Below the pieces are notes generated by a model that ran no database searches, had not been told where the DNA came from, and was given only the letters and a program-made list of their open reading frames with translations. Below are positions 11,574 through 22,734 of a stretch of DNA of 64,000 nucleotides, piece by piece. The position numbers were made by a program, and so were the translations under genes. The stretch spans positions 10,987,971-11,051,970 of the forward strand of contig CM071926.1 in assembly GCA_016081115.2 (NCBI GenBank). Reading direction: 5' to 3'. The DNA comes from Rehmannia glutinosa. Its lineage: Eukaryota; Streptophyta; Magnoliopsida; Lamiales; Orobanchaceae. Within the stretch, counting starts at the first letter, position 1, and every line of letters begins with the position of its first letter.

Positions 11574-13050
11574 TGTAGGTCCCAAGCGGTGTGAGTGTTA
11601 AGTCTAGAAGGAGAGAGGGGGGATTGAATAGACTTAACCAATTTTTCGATTTTGATCTTAAATCAGAGTTTTTACACAAGTAGAAGCTTAGTCTTTTAAG
11701 ACATCTTAGTTCAACCTCAACATGAGAGTTAACCACTCAACAGACCCGACTGAGTTGTTGATAGAGTAAGTCAGCTGAGTGAAGTGAGCTCTTTAAAAAT
11801 TTAGCTTACTTGGTTTTTACAGCGGAAGTCTTACACCCATTTTTTGTTAAATGGTTTTACAACACTTGTTTTGATTAATTTAGTTTCAGTTGAGTTAGGC
11901 AAATATATCTATCAGCAGAATAAAATGTGCAATAATTAAAGTGTTGATAATAAAAAGGATAAAAAAACAATTTATAGTGGTTTGATGATGGGGTATTTCC
12001 TCTACTCAAATCTTCTCCAACTCCTGGAGGTAATCCACTAATGCAACAATTGTTACAAGATGGATACAACAGTCCAAGTAGGCCTTGATCACACTATTGG
12101 CTCTATTCCTGGGACTCAGCTTCTTCGCAAGACGGTTGTCTTACTATTTAAGCTCCTTCAAACCCTTGGAATTGATGACGAAGCACTCTGACGGATTCAA
12201 AGTAGGTTCTAACTTGAACCTCACTGCACTTCCTTCATATCATGGATGTGCAGACCCTTTTATTCTTTAAAAACAACTTTTTCTCTCCAACTGGTTGAAG
12301 CTTTTCTTCCTTCACTTTGTGTGTTGGATAGATACACTTCGAATGTATGCTTGAGAAATTAGAATGTATTGCTTGAGAGTATTTTTGCTTGCTTTTCTTT
12401 GCTCAGATTTTCACTTGTGTCATTCACACTTTCTCTCATATGTTCCTCAGCCTTTTATACTGGCAGTTTGAAAAAGTGTTCGTTGAAGAGATAGACATTT
12501 TTCAAACTTCACTCCTTGATCATTGGTTTGCCTTGTTGTGCAGAAAATGATATTGACCCAACCTTAATTTAATGTTTTGCAGGATGCCAGAAACTCTACA
12601 GCTTTCTGCGAACATCTTATTGGTTCCTAGTTACTTGCACTCTTTTAGCAAGACAGTTTTAAGGTTGCAGGTCTGTCCCCTTACCATTTTGGGTAAGTTC
12701 TTGATTTTTCATTCCAACGGACTTCTAAAGCTTTCTTCGAGTCCTTTGCTGCTTTACCCCTTTGTTAAGTCTTCTCCATACATTTGGGAATGACTCAGTT
12801 GTTAGTCTGCTAACAAACACATCTTTTTTTGTACTTGACTGAATTTCTTCTTCGACACTCAGTTGCAACTCAGTTGATTCTTCAATGCGACTTTCAGTTA
12901 ACTTCTGCGATCTTCAACTTGGTTGCTTTGATACTCATCTTATAAATCCTATTTATTACACAGTTGAATTACTACAGGAAATTGGGTGCCAACTTTCAAA
13001 TATAAGTTTTACATACATCATCAAAATCTATACAAATAAATTTCCCAACA
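11574..13050 (-). repeat. Solo Sirevirus-type LTR inserted in copia B integrase
   Basis: In + view it runs TGTAGGTCCC...TTTCCCAACA, so on the - strand it is TGTTGGGAAA...CCTACA, the same ends as the LTRs of element E and the solo LTR at 13815. Flanks are ATACT (11569-11573) and TTACT (13051-13055), a 5-bp duplication with one mismatch. A TATA box GTATAAAAGG (- strand) lies at 12451-12460. There is no internal region, so it is a solo LTR left by LTR-LTR recombination. It splits the integrase of copia B exactly between the two reading halves. Confidence 0.88.
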
Positions 13051-13814
13051 TTACTTTTTCCCATCTCTAGTTTGCACAAACTTTAAATCAAATATATCAC
13101 AGTGAATTAATTCTAGAGGTTATGTATTTCTTTCCAACGAGTGGAATGGTAGTTTAGCCATTTTTGCCTCAACACAGATTTCACATTTGTGATGTGAATC
13201 TATTTTAAAATTAGGTAGTAATTCCAAGTTTACTAACCTTCTTAAAGTGTTAAAATTCACATGTTCTAATCTAACATGCCATAAATTTGAACACTCAAGC
13301 AAATAAATAGAAGCATTAATTCTATTGCTTTCAAAGTTGCGAAGGACACTCATTACATTAATCTTGAACAGTCCATTTTCTAAGTACCCCTTATTTATGA
13401 ACTGTCCATTTTTCATTAATACAAACTTTTGAGCCTCAAATACTAGTCTAAACCCTGCCTTGACCAATAGCGATCCCGACACCAAATTCTTCCGAATGTC
13501 CGGAACATGAAAGACATCTACGAGGGTCAGCTCATTGCCTGAGGTCATCTTCAGCACCACCTTGCCTAGACTGACAATTTCAGAAGTTGTAGAATTTCCC
13601 ATGAATAACTTCCTTCCGTTGATAGGAGTATACGTTGAGAACATATCTTTGTCGGAGCAAATGTGGTGTGTTGCACCTATGCCCACCCACCATTCTCTCA
13701 GGTTATCTACCATGTTAGCTTCAAACACAACAACCGAGAGATCAAGCTCGGACATGTCAATTGGCACAGTTTTGTTCTCAATCACGTGCACAGTTTTGGC
13801 CTTATGATTCGGCT
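13051..13814 (-). pseudogene. Protease, GAG-pre-integrase and integrase N-terminus of copia B
   Basis: 13120-13791 is an open 223-codon frame. Residues 34-46 read WWVGIGATHHICS: in copia proteases this is the active site, normally Asp-Thr/Ser-Gly-Ala, so the catalytic Asp is replaced by Gly (13681-13683). Residues 90-110 read VDVFHVPDIRKNLVSGSLLV. GAG-pre-integrase follows with LWHVRLEHVNFNTLRRL and HKCEICVEAKMAKLPF (HHCC zinc site, His partly altered). 13051-13119 reads LELIHCDIFDLKFVQT (first catalytic Asp of integrase) after a stop. It continues across the solo LTR into 11573. Confidence 0.88.
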
Positions 13815-15272
13815 TGCTAGGAAATTTATCATATAGATTTGATGATGCTTAGAAAACTTAGTATTAGAAACTTGGCACCCCAATTTCTGTATGTAATCTC
13901 AACTTTGTAATAGTTAGAAAATTAGTTAAGTCATTAAGCAGCTAAGTTTGAAGATACAGAAGACTTGCAGAATAATGCAGAGAAAAATCAGCTGAGTCGT
14001 AGCTGAGTGGTCAAGAAGAGTTTCAGTCAAGTACATCATCTATGTCTTTCAGAAGACTTATAGCAGAGTCATCCAAGAAATAAAGGAGAAGACTCAGTTT
14101 ATAGGGTAAAGTAGTTGAAGGACTCAGTGAAAGCTGAAGAAGTTCTTTGTGAAGAAAATCAAAGACTTACCCATTTTGGTAAGAAGACAGACCTACAACC
14201 TTAAAGATGTCTTGCTGAAAGAGTGCAAGAAGCATGGACCAACGGAACGCCTGCAGAACTCTGAATTATTTCAGGCGCCTGCAAGTACTAAATGCAAAGG
14301 TTGGGTCAACATCATATACTGCAAGAACAAGACAAGCCAACGAACAAGAAGTGTGAGTTTAAATTTGTCTATTCTTCAACGGACAAATTTCAAACTCTCA
14401 CTATAAAAGGCTGAGGAATTTTCAGAGAGAAGTAAGAGAACAAAAATTCAAACGTAACACAAGGGCAAACAAGCAATCAAGTAATCTGCAAATACTCTCT
14501 CAAGAAAAGAATTTCTTACATCCTCAGGCTTGCATTCAAAAATACTTTATCCAACACAACCTTGTGGAAGATAGAAGTTATTCTTCAAAGTTGAAGCGGA
14601 AAAACTTGTTTATAAGACAAAGGTGTCTATGAAGTGAATGAGATATAGTTAGGTTCTGGTTCGAACCTGTCTCATATCCGAAGGAGGATTGGGTGATCAA
14701 GTCCTAAAGATTTGAAGAGCTGAAGTAGTAAGATAACTGCTTACGAAGAGTTGAGTACCAGAAGTGAAGCCAACTGTGTGATTAAGGCTAAGCTTGGACT
14801 GTTGTACTATTGTAACGAAGTCACTCTTACTATAGTGGATTCCTCCTGGAGCAGGAGAAGAGTGTAGTAGATGATTTACCCCATCCTTGAATCACTATAA
14901 AATATTGTGTCATTTTATTTCTACATTTAACTTCTACAATTTACATACATGCTTTATATTTCCTATCCAACTGATAATAACAAGCCTAAAAAAGTGTTGA
15001 TAACCAATATTTAAAAGGGTGTAAAGACTTCTGCTGTAAAAATCAATAAAATTAAATTTTTAAGAGCTAACTTCATTCAGCTGAGTTACTCTATCAACAG
15101 CTCTCTCAGAGTCTAATGAGTGGTTAACTCTCGTGCTGAAGTTTGACCCAGCTGTCTCTCAAGATACTTAGCTGTTTTCTTGCAAAACTTCTGATTGTAT
15201 TCAAAATCGAAAATTTAGTAAAGTCTATTCAACCTTCCTTCTAGACTTTACTCACACCCCTTGGGATCTACA
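13815..15272 (+). repeat. Solo Sirevirus-type LTR inserted in the copia B zinc knuckle
   Basis: It starts TGCTAGGAAATT (canonical start for this family TGTTGGGAAATT) and ends GGGATCTACA. Flanks are CGGCT (13810-13814) and CGGAT (15273-15277), one mismatch. A TATA box CTATAAAAGG lies at 14401-14410. It shows strong block similarity to the LTRs of element E and to the solo LTR at 11574-13050, but in the opposite orientation to the latter. On the - strand the host coding sequence reads CFNCGN just before it and PNHKAKTV just after it, so it disrupts the CCHC knuckle of gag. Confidence 0.88.
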
Positions 15273-16024
15273 CGGATTGCCACAGTTGAAGCAGTTTCCT
15301 TTGAACTTTTTAGCCTACCCTTGTTTCTGGCCATTCCCCTGGTGCTTTCTCATCTTGTTAGCATTAGGCTCCACTAAGATTGCTTTTGCCTCCATTTGAA
15401 GCTTGCAGACTTAATTTCAAACTTGTGATTGTCTTCTTTAATTCACAATCTAACAATTAAGTCTTCAAGCCCCATGTCCTTTCGCTTATGCTTCAGGTAG
15501 TTTTTAAAATCCTTTCACAGAGGCGGTAGCTTCTGTATAATAGCGACTACTTTAAAGGATTCACTCAACACCATTCTTCCTGTAATTATATCGTGCAGAA
15601 TTAGCTGAATTTCTTAAACCTGGTTGATCACTGTCTTGGTGTCAACCATTTCGAAATCAAGGAATTTGTCGATAATAAATTTCTTTGTGCCGGCATATTC
15701 CGTTTTGTACTTCTTTTCTAACGAGCTCCGCAACTCCATAGCAGTCTTTACCGAATAATACATATTGTATAATGTGTTGTCCAGTCTATTAAGATTGTGG
15801 TTCTTACAAAGAAAGTCGCTCTGACTCCAAGCATTGAAAGCCATTCTCTTCTGGGAATCAATATCCTCTTCCCCCATAGTTGGAGCATCCTCTGTCAAAA
15901 ATCGAACAAGGTTCAGTAGTAAGATAGAATAGAATATTCTATTGCCACCTTTTGAAATATGTACCACCGAACTTCTCTGGTTTCTCTCTGGATGCAGTAC
16001 TAGAACTGACGATGTTGAAGCCAT
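15273..16024 (-). pseudogene. Gag of copia B
   Basis: The start codon at 16024 opens MASTSSVLVL, followed by AFNAWSQSDFLCKNHNLN, MELRSSLEKKYKTEYAGTKK and FLDFEMVDTKTVINQV. These are typical of the UBN2-type gag domain of plant copia elements. The frame breaks at 15614. Beyond it KDFKNYLKHKRKDMGLEDL and a basic stretch lead to the first half of a zinc knuckle (CFNCG) at the solo LTR edge. Gag would form the virus-like particle and bind RNA through the knuckle. The last Cys of the knuckle is not visible even when the insert is ignored. Confidence 0.83.
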
Positions 16025-16035
16025 TTGATAAAGAC

Positions 16036-16055
16036 AGAAAATCTCGTCTTAAAAT
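16036..16055 (-). promoter_or_regulatory. Primer-binding position of copia B, self-complementary to its LTR
   Basis: Immediately after the 5' LTR on the - strand the sequence reads ATTTTAAGACGAGATTTTCT. It does not match the initiator-Met tRNA (TGGTATCAGAGC) used by the other copia elements here. Fourteen bases of it (16040-16053) are an exact reverse complement of 16144-16157 inside the same LTR. Confidence 0.55.
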
Positions 16056-17180
16056 TGTTGGAAAACTAGTTGGTGTATATCGAAATTTGAGCAGAGTAAC
16101 GGTGTATTAATGTAATGTCGAGGCAAGAATTGGACTCTTTCTCTTTAAGACGAGATTGCCCCGCTCACAGTGCTTATAGAATACGACAATCATCTCCCAA
16201 GATACAATGACAACTTTCTTGTGATAGTTGCACTACAAATCATAAGAACGACGAACACTCTGATCTTTTGAACTCTTTTTTGCGAGACTTATGCAGAAAA
16301 AATGACAGAAATTCGAGATGTTTAGATGTTAAAATGAGTTCTGGGAACTCATATTTATAGAACTTCGGGTGCCTCTTCAAACTGGGTGCAATCCTTGGTT
16401 CGGATCGACCATGATCAAGCGATCGTGCCTGTGATCGCGACCACGATCCGATGGTTCGGTGCATCCAAACAAAGGCACACATCCTCGCACGCACCGCACC
16501 GAACTATCGAACTATCGTGTCCAGTCATGGTGCCCTATCAGCGAACATGCATGTACAATCAGCGCCACCACGTGCCACATGTCGCCATTCGGACGACTCT
16601 GCCAAGTCATTGCCACCTGAAATTCCCTGCCATATCCCGAGCAACTATACCGAACCCTGGTTCAATTTTTTAAAACTTTAAGGCTCCTCAAAGCTTCTTG
16701 CGACGATGCGTACATGCAAAGTGCGCCCAATACGAATACGTGCGACGTGCGCGGGCCTAGCTCCCGCTCAGATGGTGCTCCGCACTGTCCTTGGTCCTCT
16801 TTGAGCTAGCCAATGGCTAGTCAAAATTGACTTGGTCCACTAAGGTTTATCATAAGGAGCCCCACATAATTACTCCTTATTATCGGTTAAGCTTTATATA
16901 AACAAGTCAAGCATTTGAAATGCTTTTCATGTGGGATGTGTGTTTCCACATTCCCACCCTTTTATATTTCCATATATAAAAGGCATCTAAGTGGCCTACA
17001 TTAAGCATTAATTTTTCATTCACCGGATATTAATTTTGAGAAATTCAAAATACTAAAATAATCTATACTCGCGGTGTTGATTACGTTTATCTCATTTATT
17101 TTTTATATCAAACAAATGAACTCACTTAAATAATTAGTTAAATCGGATTAAAACTCAATTTTCACAAACCAAGTTCAACA
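16056..17180 (-). repeat. 5' LTR of copia B
   Basis: 1125 bp, TGTTGG...TTCAACA in + view, homologous to 7532-8684. A TATA box TTTATATAAA lies near 16894-16902 on the - strand. Divergence between the two LTRs is visibly high (many C/T and A/G changes plus small indels), implying an old insertion. Confidence 0.92.
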
Positions 17181-18754
17181 AATTCCACTCCAAGATCTAG
17201 GGAAATCTCTACGGGGAAGCTAGCCTAGAACACTCAGACATGGAGACCTCTCCGATACGTAAGTCATACGTGTAGGATAATTAATCCATCGCAAAAAGAT
17301 AAAAATTAACTAAGAATATTTAATTGATCGAGAATACTTACAAATAATTAATGAGGAACCTTTTATACATGAGATGATGATCGCCTCATGGGATTACTGT
17401 AATAAAGTGGGTCGGTTGGGCAGTAATAGGCCTAGTAATAGGCCTCGTGGGCCGGTTAATAATATCTTTGACCTGATGATAATGATTAATATTAGGCAAT
17501 AATTAAATACATGTGTAAATAATAAATAGGAAAAAATCGAATTTATCCCCAACAAATTAGAGCTTCTCTGGGTCAACCTGTTCGCTCGTGTTGTTGGTCG
17601 AATCCCATTCGAAAAATTCCCGATTCATTTTTTTTTTTTGGAGCTTTTTGGAACTTTGGGTGATCTGCTAGACTTTTTAGGGATATGTTGGAAATTAATA
17701 CATAGAATATATTTAAATTTCATTTTGGTGGAAAAAGTTGACATCATCATATTATCACAAGTTATATCAATAATAACAATTGTTAATGAATTTTTTTTGA
17801 AGCAACGCAGATCCATTGATCATCAAAACATTTTTGGATTGATGATTTGAATTTAATTTCAAATCCACAATAACAAATCTGTTAACTTGTTTGAGTGATA
17901 TAATTCCCCCTTCAAATTCAAATATGTCACATCCAAAAGCAACCTTAGGGTATTCTCTTCAATTATTAATGTTGGTTTCAGTCTTTCAACTTTTTTTTCT
18001 TTCTTTTTTGTAGGATGAAAATGGGAAATGAGATGTCTTGAGAAGGGGGATGAATGAAATTTGAACCGGGGATTGCTTGCACTGTAACACGCACCTGATC
18101 TACGTCTAAATTCTGTTTTTCAACTTTAATAAACATATATTGTTATACTATGGTTTTGGCACTGACTTTTTTATATGGAGAGAAAAATTAATAGTAGTAT
18201 AGATCTATGTTTAGATCGAAGATAATAACTCAAAATTGTATCATACTATATTTTATTACGACTCATCATAATAAATAAAATAAAATATTTATAGCTAGTT
18301 TATACACATTAATATTACTCATACCAATATTCACAAAAGTAGCAATCTAACCAAAAACTTATTTAGTTAATTGGTCATTTTTATCTTATAAATAATATAC
18401 AATACCCAATATACTAATATATTACCCATTAAAATTTTGAACTAGTTCTTGAATTACAGTGAACTTATCTTCACTCATGTTGTATTTGGATGGGAGGACT
18501 TGAATTTGAGATGAGAATTTTAAAGGATTTCAAATGATTCCAATATGGATTTAAAATCCACCACAATGACTCAAAAAACAACTCGAAATATGAGCAGTTG
18601 AAAAATATCAATCTTAATTTTTTAATATGCATCCTACCTGTTGCAATTAACCTCAGCTACTCTGATTTCCATCACTATCCGCTAACTAAGGCCCTTCATT
18701 TTTACCCACTCCACCAACCAATAATATATATACATATACATATAATACTTTGAT
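17181..18754. other. Anonymous AT-rich sequence, possible old LTR remnant at its left
   Basis: There is no gene. 17181-17552 has LTR-like features: TTTATACATGAG, repeated AATAGGCCT, CCTCGTGGGCC and a TCCCCAACA end. Loosely similar wording occurs at 53000-53290, so it may be a decayed solo LTR of the same old gypsy family. 17553-18754 is AT-rich, with a run of T at 17629-17640. I see no repeats with clear ends and no ORF I trust. Confidence 0.35.
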
Positions 18755-18759
18755 GTGGG

Positions 18760-19404
18760 GATGCCATGTATAGTGCATAGCTATCTATTGGATGGCTTAT
18801 CTCGGGAGTCACAGAGAGTGGCATTGCTATCTCTTAGATGGCTTATCGCAGGAGCCATGAGTAGCACAATGCTATCCCTCAGATGGCTTGTTGCAGGGTC
18901 CACAGATAGCAAGCTATCACTCAGAATAACGCATTGTTATCTCTTAGATGGCATGTTGCGGAAGCCACCAATAAAGCATTGTTATCTCTCAGATGGCTTG
19001 TCCCGTGAGCCACGAATAGCGTGTTTCTATCTATGAGATGGCATGTTGCAAGGGCCACATATAGTGTTTTGGTATTTTCTCAGATGACATGTTACAGAGG
19101 CCACAGATAACGCGATGTTATCTCTCTTATGGTTTATCCCGTGAGCCATGGAAAGCGCAATGTTATCTCTCTGATGGCTTGTCTTGGGAGCCCCGACTCT
19201 CTGAAGGCTTGTGTCGAGGGCCCAGAATAGCGCAATGATATCTCTCTTAAGACTTGTCTCTTGAGCCCCTAATATCAATACTATCTCTTTGAAGGTTTAT
19301 CATTGTATCCCCGAATAACACAATGTGACTTCTCTAAAGGTTTGTCTTTGGAGCTCCGGATAGTGCAATGCCATCTCTATGAAGGCTTGTCTTGAGGGCC
19401 CTGG
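18760..19404. repeat. Degenerate ~45-bp minisatellite, left part
   Basis: About 14 diverged units of the form TATCTCTCAGATGGCTTGTC followed by CCGGGAGCCACAGATAGCGC and AATGC. The second half of the array drifts to TCTCTGAAGGCTTGTCTTGAG. The array is broken at 19405-19409 (ATAAC) by element D and resumes at 23978 in the same register. Open frames in it are by-products of the repeat. Confidence 0.85.
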
Positions 19405-19409
19405 ATAAC

Positions 19410-20278
19410 TGATACGTGTAAAATTTATGTGCATTTAGGGGCTTATTTTGATATATAATTGATGCATTCGCATGCATATTTAGTGTATTTCACTTGCTTT
19501 CCTTAGATGGGCATTATACTTAAACGATGTCAAACTATTTGATTTCAAGTTTGTCTATGAATTTGTTGTCAAATATGTTGGGCTAATTATTCTAATCCTA
19601 GAGCATAATCAAAACTATGGATTCATGTTGATTCTATATTGATGCTTCTTTTAATTGGTTTTTGTATTCTATTATATGAATTCGAGTGCTTGTTTCTTGT
19701 AGATTATCTTATCAATAATTTGCATGTCGTATTTGTTAGTTTGTAATTCGGGGATAAGTTCTAATAAATAAAAATCGAATTCAGGCATAAATGGTGTATA
19801 GAATCGGGAAGCTTATAATTGTTTGTGGGGAGTACTTCAATTCAAAGATCTTTTGGTAGTTGATATTAATTTTTGAGTAGGGGTGCTAGCATTTAGTATT
19901 AATCAACTATTTATTTTCTTTGGGAAGGGGAATAAACTAATTTAGGAATTGAACCCATAAATGCTGGTTTTGATAAAACATTAATTGGAATTAATATTGA
20001 AGAAGCATGTTGAGATTATTTGCCTAGGGTTGTTTTCGTATTTGTTGAAAATTAGTGGAGTTTAGGATTATAAAATTATAAATATATTTACTTAATAATT
20101 TAGGGTTTAGTTTAGAAATATAATTTTCTGATTTTCGACCGCTTCAATAAAATTAAAATACGATATTTACTATAGCTTAAGTGTTTTGTATTCAATCCCT
20201 AAGGAATACGACATTGCTCGCTGCTATCTGCTAGCTACATTATACACTTGCAGTTTAGTGAAAAGATTTTTACGATCA
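19410..20278 (+). repeat. 5' LTR of element D, internally deleted
   Basis: 869 bp. It matches the 3' LTR (22735-23972) from its start and again from CTTAAACGATGTC onward, but about 410 bp between positions 19507 and 19515 are missing relative to the 3' copy. The missing part includes the region with the ACCGTGTG motif. It ends CGATCA at 20278. Confidence 0.85.
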
Positions 20279-20280
20279 AG

Positions 20281-20302
20281 TTTTTGGCGCCATTGGCGGG
20301 GA
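20281..20302 (+). promoter_or_regulatory. PBS of element D
   Basis: TTTTTGGCGCCATTGGCGGG lies 2 bases after the 5' LTR. The GGCGCC...GGGGATTG wording is the usual leader of Athila/Tat-type gypsy elements. Confidence 0.8.
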
Positions 20303-20469
20303 TTGAAAGATTCTACATATATATAGTAATAAGTAGTTCAATCTTAATTAAAGCACAAATTTTTAAACGCCTTTCTTTATTTGATTTTTACTAACTTAAT
20401 TTTTAGTTTGTTTGTTTTGTAAGTTGTTGTGTAGGAGGCGTCACGACATACTCCGGGATAAAAAAAAAT

Positions 20470-21279
20470 ATGGCAGACGAGGTGAGCCGTGGAAATAATA
20501 GGAACATTCAGAATCATCCATTGATACTATCGGGGGAAAAACCATCTCTAGAGGAGATGTTGGCCTCATTCATCAGGGAGACACGAGCCAAATTAAACAA
20601 CAATGAGGAAAAGATAGATATTATTGAGGAACAGGCTGCTTAACTGAATACGAATATATATAAACGCAAGGTTGAAATATTTGGAGATAAAAGTGGCTCA
20701 AATAGAAATGCAATGCAATGCCATTCATCTGAGGAGTGGTGTTGAATATGAGAGCCCAAAGATATCAATCTAGACAATGCATAAAGAAAGAGATGAGCAT
20801 CCTACAATTATGTTTATCCCCAAAGAGCCGAAAATAGATGTTCCGATGAGTAACCTAAATAGGTCTCAAAGTATATGTTTCGATGTTACTAACGATGATA
20901 TACTTGAATATGTGGTTGCTCTAGATTCAATGGAAGAACATGTACCGGAGAAAGGAGCCTGGAAACAATCACACGATCGTGTACTTTTACACGACCAGAC
21001 CATGCGATGTGAGCTGCAGAGGAAGAGACATGTTCACACGGTCGTGTGAAATCACACGACCCCTCACATGGGCGTGTGAAATAACACGACTAGGTTGTGC
21101 GAAATGACCCTCCGATTTCAGATTTGACGGATGAGCTCTCTACTTCACCGAAACATAAACCTCTTCTGGACTACTTTCGATATGCATTCCAGGGCACAAG
21201 AGAGGCCTATATAATGGAGGAGAAACTATTGTTTCCTACTGAAGGTGCAAAATTGTATGAACACTTTGACGATTTTTGA
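20470..21279 (+). pseudogene. Gag remnant of element D
   Basis: The ATG at 20470 opens MADEVSRGNNRNIQNHPL, then EEMLASFIRETRAKLNNNEE and a stop near 20641. 20720-20740 encodes AIHLRSG, a motif I associate with the gag-protease linker of Athila elements, followed by VEYESPK. 20777-21049 (PKIDVPMSNLNRSQSICFDV) and 21097-21279 (PKHKPLLDYFRYAFQGTREA) are short open frames that fit no domain I can name. The second weakly recalls the stretch before RT in Athila polyproteins. The span between them contains the CACACG palindrome cluster (20970-21110). Confidence 0.6.
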
Positions 21280-22734
21280 GCAAAAGTATTAGAATTAATG
21301 AAACGAATGGAGTAATGGCAAAATGGTCAGGGCCACTATCCTCCACCACAATGAGATATGTAAGTACTTATCACGCATTCCTTTTTCTTTTGATAATTTC
21401 CTCATATGTTCAGGACGAAGCATAAATTAAGTTTGGGGGACTTGTCAAGAATACGTGATTTTGTACTATTGCGTATTTCAATTGCATTTAGATTGCATGT
21501 AAAAGCATATAAAATTTGCATAAATTTTTTTTTTAAAAAAATCGGTTTTTTTATTTGATTTAGCATATGTATCGCTTTAGCACGTTTATTGTATTTGTGT
21601 GAGTTAGGATTAGAAAGTCCAATGAGTATAAACCGCTTTTATATGATTTTACTAAGAACACTCGATTTCATGAGAAAAAGTACTTGGTAAATGTGTGATG
21701 AATTATTGAGAAGATGTATTTTGCATGTTTGGTATTGATTGAGAAAATTGGGTATTTGAACATGATGCCAAAAATAAGCCTGTGAGTTTTTGTACCTTAA
21801 ACTGCTTTTATCTTATTCAGTCTTATTTTTGTTGAGTATGTCATTCATGTTGATAGAACTCTAGAACTTGCAATGGTATCTTTATTGAAACCACATGTGT
21901 CTGCGATTTTTGAAGATGATTTAAGGCCATTTTTGTTTTAGCCTGCTTAGCTTAAAAAGCCTAGCTATGAACTCATGATTCCCTAGTTAGGCACCTTGGG
22001 CCTAAACTTTTTATTGTTAGCCACATTTTGAGTTTTGAACTTAAAAATTAATTTTATCCCTAAAACTTGATCTTATAGAGATTTTATTTTGAGGGAGATG
22101 TGGTGAAATTTTGAAAAAGAGATAATATTGACAAGAAAGATGGATGAGCAGTGAATATGTGAATGAATGTTGAAGCTCGAAAAGAAATTGAAACCAAAGA
22201 AATGATGAGAAAAATCGAGCAAGAGCAGTAAAAGAAAAATAAAGAAAAGAAAAGAAAATTCTGAAAAATTGAAGAAAAAAAATAAAATTTGAGAGCTTAA
22301 GGCAAAACGAAGAAGGCAAAAGGGTCTAACAAAGAAAAAGAAGAAAAATGATGGAAAAGAATATGAGTCGAAAAAAAAATTGAAAGAATGGTTTTTATGA
22401 TGAAATTGGGTTAATGAGTTGAAAGTCCGTGTACTTAAATTATATCTGCTCAAGTCAAGTCACTTAATCCATATTTTTCCTACTCTAATCAAAGAGCCTA
22501 CATTACAACCAAAGAAAAAGTCCTTTTTGATTCTTAAATTGTGCACACTTTAGTGGTAGAGATGTTAGACGATTTGTAAGCCTATGGTAGTTCTACACGT
22601 CCCATCTACTTTGAGAGTTGAGTGATACACTACTTCTTGTAAGTCGCGATGTCAAATACCCGGATGAGTATTGATTATGTTGAAATTGTAGTTGATGACT
22701 TTTTGATGATGAATTGCATATTTGCTAAAGTATT
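21280..22734 (+). other. Non-coding interior of element D with long purine-rich tract
   Basis: No coding sequence. TTAAGTTTGGGGGACTTG at 21425 resembles a polypurine tract. 22195-22400 is almost pure A/G on the + strand; its complement generates Phe/Ser-rich open frames (22041-22453) that are artefacts. The right end is a deletion junction near 22732: sequence that in element G lies before the polypurine tract here runs straight into LTR sequence. Confidence 0.6.

Larger units (their letters stand above)
7532..17180 (-). mobile_element. Ty1/copia retrotransposon B with perfect target duplication
   Basis: LTRs at both ends start TG and end CA (7532-8684 and 16056-17180). The 5 bp outside are identical, AATTC at 7527-7531 and 17181-17185. 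Coding order on the - strand is gag, protease, integrase, RT, RNase H, all broken by stops. Two solo LTRs of another family (11574-13050, 13815-15272) lie inside it. Without them the element is about 6.7 kb. The RT and RNase H wording (YIDDMLIMG, VILGIKISKT, SDTKDSKSTSGY) is not Sirevirus; a Tork-type lineage is likely but not certain. Confidence 0.92.

Noticed and set aside
18755..19278. Open frames with repeated Arg/Leu phrases on both strands
   Set aside because: They result from the 45-bp repeat being open in some frames, not from a repeat protein.
18760..19404. CRISPR-like spaced repeats
   Set aside because: Units are contiguous and diverged with no unique spacers; the context is a plant genome.
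22041..22453. Two Phe/Ser-rich open frames on the - strand
   Set aside because: They are the complement of the purine-rich tract in element D; composition alone keeps them open.
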